From positions 1 through 41,023 of the forward strand of contig CAJMQU010000041.1 of assembly GCA_905215555.1 (NCBI GenBank): a stretch of 41,023 bases of DNA. The letters are read 5' to 3'. Position 1 is the first letter of the stretch, and each line of letters opens with the position of its first letter. Shown here one piece after another: positions 8,090 to 15,420 of the stretch. Origin of the DNA: an uncultured bacterium. GTDB lineage: Bacteria; Bacteroidota; Bacteroidia; Bacteroidales; Bacteroidaceae. Under the pieces are notes generated by a model that was not told the DNA's origin, ran no database searches, and saw only the letters and a program-made list of their open reading frames with translations. The translations under genes and the position numbers were made by a program.

Positions 8090-8887
8090 TTATTTCTTCC
8101 CAAACCACTCCTTAAAATCATTCACCCTCGCCTTGCTTACCAATATCTTTTCTTTGCTGACCGGATGGCGCAGGTTGATGGACAAACGGTTATTGAACCA
8201 TAAATCTATATCCCTGATTGCTTCGCGCGAAAGCAGAAACTGACGGTTGGCACGGAAGAACAGCGATGGATTGAGGCATTCGGACAGTTCGTCCAGTGTT
8301 TGCGGGAAGGAATGTTCCGTTCCATCGGTGAGTACGGCTTTTACCTGACAGTCCTTGATATAGAACAGCTGTATCATTTCGATGGGAACTGGCAGCAGTT
8401 TGTCACCTTTGGCTGGGATTAGAAAATGTGTCTTATAGTTTTCCTGCCGTTTGAGGTTGCGCATCAGCTGCAACAGGTCATCGTGTGAAGGCGTGGAAGC
8501 CGGTGCCTGTTCCAACTGATTTGTGTCGGAACGGTACAGACTTTTCATTTTTTCTATCGCTCTTTCTATGTCGCTGCGCCCAATAGGTTTCAGCAGATAA
8601 TCAATACTGTTCACCTTGAAAGCCCGCAGTGCATATTCGTCATAAGCAGTGGTGAAGATAATGGGGCAATTGATGTGGATGTGCTCGAATATCTCGAAAG
8701 CTGAACCGTCTGCCAAATGGATATCCATAAAAATCAATTCGGGCATCGGTTGACTGCCGAACCATTCTATTGTGCCACTGATGCTGTCTATCACTGTTAT
8801 GATTTCCGCTTCGGGATAAACTTCTTCAAGCAGGGAAGTCAGGTTGCGGACAGCCGCTTTTTCATCTTCAATGATAATAGTCTTCAT
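8090..8887 (-). CDS. LytTR-family response regulator
   Basis: This 265-residue protein pairs a receiver domain with a LytTR DNA-binding domain (about 155-262). The receiver has acidic residues EDE at 7-9, phospho-acceptor Asp55 and Lys100. It is the last gene of the efflux operon and follows its LytS-like kinase by 11 bp. LytTR proteins bind tandem 9-bp direct repeats spaced by about 12 bp. Such a pair occurs at 15351-15380, just upstream of the operon promoter, so autoregulation of the whole pump operon is the simplest model. Confidence 0.93.
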   Translation of the reverse strand: MKTIIIEDEKAAVRNLTSLLEEVYPEAEIITVIDSISGTIEWFGSQPMPELIFMDIHLADGSAFEIFEHIHINCPIIFTTAYDEYALRAFKVNSIDYLLKPIGRSDIERAIEKMKSLYRSDTNQLEQAPASTPSHDDLLQLMRNLKRQENYKTHFLIPAKGDKLLPVPIEMIQLFYIKDCQVKAVLTDGTEHSFPQTLDELSECLNPSLFFRANRQFLLSREAIRDIDLWFNNRLSINLRHPVSKEKILVSKARVNDFKEWFGKK

Positions 8888-8898
8888 GTTTCTACCTT

Positions 8899-9960
8899 TT
8901 AAGGACGTTCGTTGGTCAATGGTATACGGACTGTAAAGTCTTTATTGTCAGATATGGATATTTCTTGTTTGAAGAGCAGTTGGTAGCGTTTAGCCAGATT
9001 GGCAAGCCCGATACCTGTGCCGGAACTGGCTGTCAGTTTGGGCTGTATGGGATTGGACACTACGATTTCATCTTTCTGCCCTGTGGCGATACGTATGCTG
9101 AGGGGATGGCGGCTGCTTATTTCATTATGCTTCACGGCATTCTCTATGAGCACTTGAATAGCCATTGGCGGAAGATAATAATTTTCATAACTGTGGCTTA
9201 CGTCAATGTCGAATATTAAATTGTCTTCATAACGCATTTTTAGCAGGAATATGTAGGCGGATACAAAGTTCATCTCCTCGCGTAAGGTGACACTCTGTGA
9301 TTCATTACCTTGCAGAGTATAGCGCAATACACGGGATAGCTCCTGTATATATTCTTGGGCCCGTTCCTGATCTTCGCGGACCAGCGAGCGCAGAGTATTG
9401 AGGGAGTTGAACAACATATGCGGATTGAGCTGGTTCTTCAATGCTTCGTACTGGTTGCGGATACTTTCGGCATGGAGTTGCTCATTTTCTATGACGACTT
9501 GTTGCTGGCGGCGAACCAGATAGATGATATAGCAACAGGTCGTGACAAGGCAGGCTACAATGAAGTCGCGCAACGGGTGCAAATAGTGGTGCACCATGGC
9601 GTCTATGGCCGGTATGTCGAATGTCTTATGCAAGAAGACGAATCCCTTTCCGAGGAGGCTGCTCAATATCCATGTCAATATGAAAGACGATGCGATCTTT
9701 TGCCAGGATATCCGGATGGAAGTCCGGTTGAAATGGAACAGCCAGGTGTTGACCATGAACAAAAGAAGTAGGGAGAGAAAAGTGAAAGCAATTTCGTTGG
9801 CAACATCAGCAAAGCGCATTCCCGGAAATAGCGTATGGCTCTCAAACCGGTCGAAGAGGGATACGGATTCCGGAAAATGTATGAGTATGGCTACCGCTAA
9901 CGAAATAATAACGGTAAACAACACGTACTTGTCGATAATCTGTTTACTTTTCCAAATCAT
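8899..9960 (-). CDS. LytS/YehU-type sensor histidine kinase
   Basis: This 353-residue membrane kinase has four predicted helices (about 11-29, 55-76, 89-110, 130-149), then a coiled linker and the His_kinase (PF06580) domain. That domain has QLNPHMLFNSLN with phospho-acceptor His181. The HATPase part shows IENAVKH and GTGIGLANLAKR. It sits between the adaptor gene (44-bp gap) and the LytTR gene (11-bp gap), all on the same strand. It presumably phosphorylates the LytTR protein. The sensor part is four transmembrane helices with short loops, so the signal could be a membrane-associated or envelope stress cue, perhaps metal. The signal is inferred only from the linked pump. Confidence 0.92.
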   Translation of the reverse strand: MIWKSKQIIDKYVLFTVIISLAVAILIHFPESVSLFDRFESHTLFPGMRFADVANEIAFTFLSLLLLFMVNTWLFHFNRTSIRISWQKIASSFILTWILSSLLGKGFVFLHKTFDIPAIDAMVHHYLHPLRDFIVACLVTTCCYIIYLVRRQQQVVIENEQLHAESIRNQYEALKNQLNPHMLFNSLNTLRSLVREDQERAQEYIQELSRVLRYTLQGNESQSVTLREEMNFVSAYIFLLKMRYEDNLIFDIDVSHSYENYYLPPMAIQVLIENAVKHNEISSRHPLSIRIATGQKDEIVVSNPIQPKLTASSGTGIGLANLAKRYQLLFKQEISISDNKDFTVRIPLTNERP

Positions 9961-10004
9961 GCCGCAAAGTTAATTAAATAATGTGTCATGCAGACTCTTT
10001 AGAA

Positions 10005-10901
10005 TTATTTCTGTATCCTTGCCGTCACATACATGCCGGGCCGGAATTGCTGATGTATGTCCTTAATGCGGGCATAAACTTCGAGCGAACGGTTCACCGG
10101 ATCTACTTGCTGGCCGATGGATACGATGACAGCATGGAAGACAGTCTTCTCCATACCGTTGACACGAAACTGCACTTCGTTGCCTATTGCCATGTCAGCC
10201 ACGTCTTTTTCATAAGTTGTCAGGCAAAGCATGGGGGAAGTCTTGTCGATGATGTCGCAGAGCGCATCACCGGGCTGGATATATCTGCCGATGTTCAGGT
10301 TGACGTTCCCTGCGTAGCCGCTGATGGGAGCTTTTATTTGCAACAAGGGTTGTATGCCATCTTTTAGCAAGTCGGCTGATGAAACTCCTAGCAATGACAG
10401 TTGTGCGGCTGCGGCTTCGAGTCGGCTTTGCATGGAAAGATAGTCGGCCTTGCTCTGCTGGAACTTCTTCTGTGAAGCCGCTTGCTCGGATGAGAGCGTT
10501 TTCTGGCGCTCATATTCGGCTTTCAGATATTCTGTCTGGGCATGACTATCCAGATAAGTCTGTTGCAGATTTATGAAATCTGGATTATCCAATGTGGCAA
10601 TCAGTGAGCCTTTTTGTACATATTGTCCCGGCAGCAGGGAGGTGTTGCGGACGATGCCTCCCATTGTGATAGCTACGGTTACTTGTCGCTGGGGAGGGAG
10701 TACTATCGTTCCGTTGAAAGAGACTTGGTTGGGCTTTGAGGTTGCCGAGGTGATGCCATCCACTTGTACGCTGTCAGTGGGAGTAGGTTCGGAAATGACA
10801 GTGGTGTCGGCTTTGGCGGTTGCTTCTGCAGTTGCAGAGTCCTGGTTGCCATTACAGGCTACGAAGACTAACAGGGTGAAGGGTAAAATTATTCTTTTCA
10901 T
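10005..10901 (-). CDS. RND efflux periplasmic adaptor (membrane fusion protein), lipoprotein
   Basis: This 298-residue protein begins with a lipoprotein signal whose lipobox is FVAC, placing the lipidated cysteine at residue 16. It continues with the barrel-sandwich/lipoyl half motifs (GGIVRNTSLLPGQYVQKG and IKAPISGYAGNVNLNIG) around a short helical hairpin, then a beta-barrel domain ending GMYVTARIQK. It bridges the inner-membrane pump and the outer-membrane channel. It is shorter than typical CusB/CzcB adaptors (about 400 residues) and lacks any metal-binding N- or C-terminal extension that I can recognise. It starts 15 bp after the pump stop codon, so the two are cotranscribed. Confidence 0.9.
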   Translation of the reverse strand: MKRIILPFTLLVFVACNGNQDSATAEATAKADTTVISEPTPTDSVQVDGITSATSKPNQVSFNGTIVLPPQRQVTVAITMGGIVRNTSLLPGQYVQKGSLIATLDNPDFINLQQTYLDSHAQTEYLKAEYERQKTLSSEQAASQKKFQQSKADYLSMQSRLEAAAAQLSLLGVSSADLLKDGIQPLLQIKAPISGYAGNVNLNIGRYIQPGDALCDIIDKTSPMLCLTTYEKDVADMAIGNEVQFRVNGMEKTVFHAVIVSIGQQVDPVNRSLEVYARIKDIHQQFRPGMYVTARIQK

Positions 10902-10916
10902 GTTATGTTCCTTTCA

Positions 10917-13900
10917 TTAATTATATAATTCGTATTCTAAAGCGGCTACATTGTATTGATAGATAGTTTCGATATATCCCCGGCGTATATCCCGTGCAGT
11001 GTTGACGGACTGGATAAACTCGGTGATGCCCGTTTCGCTGTGTTGCAATTGCAGAGTAGCACTTTTGGTCAGTTCGCTGGCTTCTTTCAGTGCCGAAGTG
11101 GTGTAGAAGCGTAGACTTTCTCCGTATCGGCGCAGTGATGCTGCTAACTCCACTATTTTATTGTTCAGTTCGCGTATGTTCGCTTCCGCCTGTATGCGGG
11201 CGGTGGAAGCGGAGATGCGGGCTTGCTTGACTTTGCTGCTTTGAGGCAGAAAGTAGATAGGGAAAGATACACCTATCATCCAGGCATTCAGGTTCTTCAT
11301 GGGCAGAATGTCTTGCCGAGTGTAGCCGATACTCAGTTCAGGGAAGAAATGGCTACGCTCCACGTTCAGTGCGGCCCGGGCTTCGGCTGCCTGGCTGTTG
11401 AAGTACTTGATGTGTGCTTCGGAAGGTATATCTTGTATAATGCCGGCAGGGAATAAGTTTTGGGCTGTGTCTGCCGGGATAATGGCAACATCGCTGTAGC
11501 AGGTCCATTGGAAGCGTGAAAGGGCTAATTTTTGCTCCTCCCGAGCCTGGTACAATTTGTTGTGGAGGTCAGCGGCAAGGGTGCTCATCATGTTCTTTTC
11601 GAGCAGGGTGATTTCTCCTTGCTGATATCGCAAAGTGGTGATACGTTCCAATTCCGTAGCCAGATGCTCCTGGTCTCGATAGAGGTTACATATCTGATAG
11701 GTATATTGATAGTATGCCCATGCTCGTTTCACCTCGGCTGTGATTTCTTTCTCTACCATTTGCCGGTAGTAGGTTCCGGTTTGTACGCGGCGGTTGACGA
11801 GAGCATTCTTGTAAAAAGGAGTAAGTAAGGAACCGAGGCTTTGTTCCACGGCTATTTCCTTGTCTTTCTTTTCTTCACCGTTCAGTTGTCCCCAGGAGTA
11901 GCTGAAAGTAGTTGGCGGAGTTTCTACTATTTCACCTCTCGAAGCTTGTGCCTGCCGGATAGCTGCAGTGGCTGTTTTCAGACGCGGGTGGTTCTGCTGT
12001 GCAATGGCGATTGCTTCGTCCAAGCTGACTTGTTGTGCCTGTATTCCGGTGGCAGTCAGCAGAAGTATACCGCTCAACAGGAGGAAACCTTTCTTGGGGC
12101 GTTTCCAGATGATAGTACTGATATTTACAATCTTATAAAATACAGGTAAGATGATTAACGTCAGGATGGTAGAGAGTATTAATCCGCCGATTACGACCGT
12201 TGCCAACGGACGTTGTACTTCGGCACCTGCCGATGTGGCGATAGCCATCGGGACAAATCCCATGGATGCGACCAGCCCTGTAAGGAATACTGGACGCAGC
12301 AGATGAGGGGTTCCCAAACGGATGATGCGATTGGTAGTCATAGCATATTTGTTTTTCTTTTTTAAGTCATTGAAATGGTTTATCATCAGGATGCCATTAA
12401 GTACGGCCACGCCAAACAGAGCGATGAATCCCACGCCTGCCGAGATACTGAACGGCAATCCGCGTAACCACAATGCCAGGATACCGCCTATAAGTGAAAG
12501 AGGTACGGTGGTGAACACCATCAATGTGTAGGTGATATTCTTGAAGGCGAAAAAGAGAATAAGTAATATCAGCATCAGAGCTATGGGGATGACGACCATA
12601 AGGGTATTAATGGCATTTTGCAGGTTCTCGAACTGTCCGCCATATTCAAAGTAATAGCCCGGTTTCAGTTTGATGTTCTTATCTAGTGTTTTCTGGATAT
12701 TGGCTACTACTTGCTGGATGTCAGCGTTGCGTACGTTGACCCCAATGACGATTCGTCGTTTGGTGGCATCACGGTTGATCTGCAGAGGACCTTCTACCAG
12801 GTCGATAGTGGCAAATTCGCTGACTGGTATTTGTATTCCTTCGGAAGTGCGGACAAATAGTTTGTCAAGATTGAGGTCGGCCACCTTCTCCTGATCAAGT
12901 CGGACTACGAGGTCGAAGCGGCGTTCGTTTTCAAAGATTACACCGCTGACTTCACCGGCGTAGGCGGTGCGGATGATGGTGTTCAGTTCGCCGATATTGG
13001 CACCGTAACGTGCTATCTTACCACGATTGTATTTCACTACCAACTGGGGAAGTCCCATTGTTTGTTCTACAATGACGTCGGATGCTCCGGGCACCAGTTC
13101 CACATATCGGGCAGCCTCTTTGGCACGCGCATACAACTCATGGGTATCTTCTCCGTAAAGTTTTACGGCTATGTCTGCTTTAGCTCCCGTCATAAGTTCG
13201 TTAAAGCGGAGCTGGATAGGTTGGGAGAAGTTGAATTCAGCACGGTCGCTGAGTGGTTCTAGAGCTGCTTTCATCTTGTCTACCATTTCAGCGCGGCTGG
13301 TGGCGGAGGTCCATTCCTTGAAAGGCTTCATCACGATCATTACATCGGCATCTTCTACAGCCATGGGGTCGGTGGGAACTTCTGCCGTACCTATTTTCGC
13401 TACAACATGCTTGATTTCGGGAAACTGATCCATCAACGCTTTCTGTGCCAGTTTGGATACCTCGATACTCTCGGATAAGGATGATCCGGCAGGCAGTGTC
13501 ATTTGCATGGCGAAATCACCTTCATCCAGGGTCGGAATAAATTCGGCACCCAGGCGGGTGAAAAGAAAGACGGAGGCTATGAGAGCGGCAAATGCAATAC
13601 TTACCGTTTGCCAACGGAAACGGAGACAGAAGTTCAATGCACGCTGATAGAATGCATTGAGGCGGCTGAAGAAACGGTCGGCCAATGTAGGTTTCACTAC
13701 AATGGTATGTTTCAGGAAAAGGGAGGCCATCATGGGCACATACGTCAATGACAAAATTAAGGCTCCTATGATGCAGAAGACCAGTGTTTTTGCCATAGGT
13801 GTAAAGTATTTGCCTTCAATGCCTGTCAGGGTCAGTATCGGAAAGAACACGATAAGGATGATGAATACGGCGAAAGTGGCAGAACGGACTACATTCGAGG

Positions 13901-15248
13901 CGCCGGCTTCTACTTCTTCGTCCATCTCCCGGCGGGTCAGGGTAATACTTCCTTTGCCGTTTGCAGCACTATTCCGAAGTTTTCCACTGTAAAGGTGTGC
14001 AAGAATGCCTTCCAGTATCACGATGGAACCATCCACCACAATACCGAAGTCAATGGCACCGAGGCTCATAAGATTGGCTGTAACCCCAAAGATGCGCATC
14101 ATGATAAATCCGAACAGCATGGCGAGGGGAATGACTGAAGCCACGATAAGGCCTGCGCGTACATTGCCTAAGAAGATAATCAGGATAATAAAGACAATGA
14201 TGGCGCCTTCGATCAGGTTGCGGACTACGGTAGAGATGTTACGGTTCACTAATTCGGAGCGATTCAGATAGGGTTCTATACTGACACCTTCAGGTAGTAA
14301 CTTTTGTATCTTCTCCACGCGGCATTCCAGTTCTTGGGTAACGACATTGGCGTTGGCACCTTTCAACATCATGGCAATACCGCCTACGCATTCGCCTGTA
14401 CCGTCCATCGTCATGGCGCCAAAACGTTTCGGTGAACCGAAGCGGACTTGACCGACGTCAGAGATGTATACAGGAATGCCGCCACGATTGGCTACCACAA
14501 TTTGCTCAATGTCTTTTGTACGGGTAATCATGCCTTCCGAACGGATGTAGTAAGCATTCTTCACTTTTTCGATGTAACTGCCACCGGTGTTCTGATTATT
14601 TTGGCTTAACGCTTCAAAAACCTCTCCGATGGTTATGTTGAGAGAGAACAGAGCGTCCGGGTCGACGGCCACTTCATATTGTTTTAGGTAACCGCCGAAA
14701 CTATTGATTTCTACGATGCCGGGAATACCTGAAAGTTGGCGTTTCACCATCCAGTCTTGAATGGTGCGCAATTCCATGGCATCATACTGGTCTCTGTGGG
14801 CAGAGTCTACCTTTAATATATATTGGTAGATTTCTCCGAGTCCGGTGGTGATGGGCATCATTTCGGGTGTGCCCAGTTCGGGAGGTATTTCACCGGAGAC
14901 AGCGCTGATTTGTTCATTGATAAGTTGGCGTGCATCCAGTGTCGGGACACTCTCTTTGAAAACTACTGTGACGACAGAGAGTCCGAAACGTGATACGGAA
15001 CGAATTTCTTCTACGTTCATGATATTACTCATGGCTATCTCGATGGGCATAGTGATGAGCTGCTCTACTTCCTGGGGAGCTAAAGTAGGTGAAACTGTGA
15101 CGATTTGCACCTGATTGTTTGTGATGTCAGGTACAGCATCTATGGGCAACGTCATCATAGCATAAATGCCGCCGATGAGTAGAAATAATGTGGTGAGTCC
15201 TACAAATAGCTTTTTGCGGATAGAAAATCTTACAATGGCTTTAAACAT
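10917..15248 (-). CDS. CusA/CzcA-type heavy-metal RND pump fused to a TolC-like outer-membrane factor
   Basis: This 1443-residue protein joins two normally separate parts. Residues 1 to about 1050 are a complete HME-RND permease. Helix 4 reads GAIDFGIVVDGS with Asp400 and Asp406 for proton relay, and the porter segments TAEVPTDPM and PIQLRFNELMTGAK resemble CzcA/CnrA more than CusA. Residues 1072-1443 are an OEP/TolC-like helical protomer. The junction (1054-1071) is a hydrophobic stretch ending in GIQA-QQ that looks like a signal peptide, so the TolC part may be released by signal peptidase. Substrates are probably divalent cations, but the metal is not proven. It is the first gene of a four-gene operon with adaptor, LytS kinase and LytTR regulator. 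Confidence 0.93.
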   Translation of the reverse strand: MFKAIVRFSIRKKLFVGLTTLFLLIGGIYAMMTLPIDAVPDITNNQVQIVTVSPTLAPQEVEQLITMPIEIAMSNIMNVEEIRSVSRFGLSVVTVVFKESVPTLDARQLINEQISAVSGEIPPELGTPEMMPITTGLGEIYQYILKVDSAHRDQYDAMELRTIQDWMVKRQLSGIPGIVEINSFGGYLKQYEVAVDPDALFSLNITIGEVFEALSQNNQNTGGSYIEKVKNAYYIRSEGMITRTKDIEQIVVANRGGIPVYISDVGQVRFGSPKRFGAMTMDGTGECVGGIAMMLKGANANVVTQELECRVEKIQKLLPEGVSIEPYLNRSELVNRNISTVVRNLIEGAIIVFIILIIFLGNVRAGLIVASVIPLAMLFGFIMMRIFGVTANLMSLGAIDFGIVVDGSIVILEGILAHLYSGKLRNSAANGKGSITLTRREMDEEVEAGASNVVRSATFAVFIILIVFFPILTLTGIEGKYFTPMAKTLVFCIIGALILSLTYVPMMASLFLKHTIVVKPTLADRFFSRLNAFYQRALNFCLRFRWQTVSIAFAALIASVFLFTRLGAEFIPTLDEGDFAMQMTLPAGSSLSESIEVSKLAQKALMDQFPEIKHVVAKIGTAEVPTDPMAVEDADVMIVMKPFKEWTSATSRAEMVDKMKAALEPLSDRAEFNFSQPIQLRFNELMTGAKADIAVKLYGEDTHELYARAKEAARYVELVPGASDVIVEQTMGLPQLVVKYNRGKIARYGANIGELNTIIRTAYAGEVSGVIFENERRFDLVVRLDQEKVADLNLDKLFVRTSEGIQIPVSEFATIDLVEGPLQINRDATKRRIVIGVNVRNADIQQVVANIQKTLDKNIKLKPGYYFEYGGQFENLQNAINTLMVVIPIALMLILLILFFAFKNITYTLMVFTTVPLSLIGGILALWLRGLPFSISAGVGFIALFGVAVLNGILMINHFNDLKKKNKYAMTTNRIIRLGTPHLLRPVFLTGLVASMGFVPMAIATSAGAEVQRPLATVVIGGLILSTILTLIILPVFYKIVNISTIIWKRPKKGFLLLSGILLLTATGIQAQQVSLDEAIAIAQQNHPRLKTATAAIRQAQASRGEIVETPPTTFSYSWGQLNGEEKKDKEIAVEQSLGSLLTPFYKNALVNRRVQTGTYYRQMVEKEITAEVKRAWAYYQYTYQICNLYRDQEHLATELERITTLRYQQGEITLLEKNMMSTLAADLHNKLYQAREEQKLALSRFQWTCYSDVAIIPADTAQNLFPAGIIQDIPSEAHIKYFNSQAAEARAALNVERSHFFPELSIGYTRQDILPMKNLNAWMIGVSFPIYFLPQSSKVKQARISASTARIQAEANIRELNNKIVELAASLRRYGESLRFYTTSALKEASELTKSATLQLQHSETGITEFIQSVNTARDIRRGYIETIYQYNVAALEYELYN

Positions 15249-15272
15249 GTCGTTTGTTGTTACGGGTTAATG

Positions 15273-15315
15273 CTTTGCGTTCACTGTGGAATATATGTTT
15301 TCCACAAAGGCAAAG
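15273..15315. promoter_or_regulatory. Double dyad in the pump promoter/leader
   Basis: TGTGGAA (15285-15291) and TTCCACA (15300-15306) form a perfect 7-bp inverted repeat with an 8-bp centre. It is framed by CTTTGC (15273-15278) and GCAAAG (15310-15315). The structure straddles the predicted transcription start. It could be an operator or a hairpin at the 5' end of the mRNA. Confidence 0.4.
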
Positions 15316-15318
15316 GTA
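15311..15318 (-). promoter_or_regulatory. -7 element of the efflux operon
   Basis: Minus-strand TACCTTTG is a perfect TAnnTTTG about 60 bp before the pump ATG. At the -33 distance (about 15338-15341) the minus strand has no TTTG-like sequence, as expected for a promoter that needs an activator. Confidence 0.5.
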
Positions 15319-15350
15319 GGAGAGATGAACGCAGATTGTATCCGTAGCGT

Positions 15351-15380
15351 GGTGAAGTGCCCTTATTGGGAGGTGAAGTG
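15351..15380 (-). promoter_or_regulatory. Candidate LytTR operator: 9-bp direct repeat, 12-bp spacer
   Basis: GGTGAAGTG occurs at 15351-15359 and again at 15372-15380 on the plus strand (CACTTCACC on the transcribed-side strand), with a spacer of exactly 12 bp. Known LytTR regulators such as AgrA and ComE bind 9-bp direct repeats with this spacing. The proximal copy ends about 10 bp upstream of the expected -33 position of the pump promoter. Confidence 0.55.
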
Positions 15381-15390
15381 TCGGAAAGCG

Positions 15391-15420
15391 GAAGTGAAAA
15401 AACACTTATCTTTTCACTTC
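15391..15420 (-). terminator. Hairpin around the TamB stop codon
   Basis: GAAGTGAAAA (15391-15400) and TTTTCACTTC (15411-15420) form a perfect 10-bp inverted repeat. The TamB stop codon (15406-15408) lies in its 10-nt loop. On the minus strand the T-run is part of the 3' arm rather than after it, so termination efficiency is uncertain. Confidence 0.4.
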
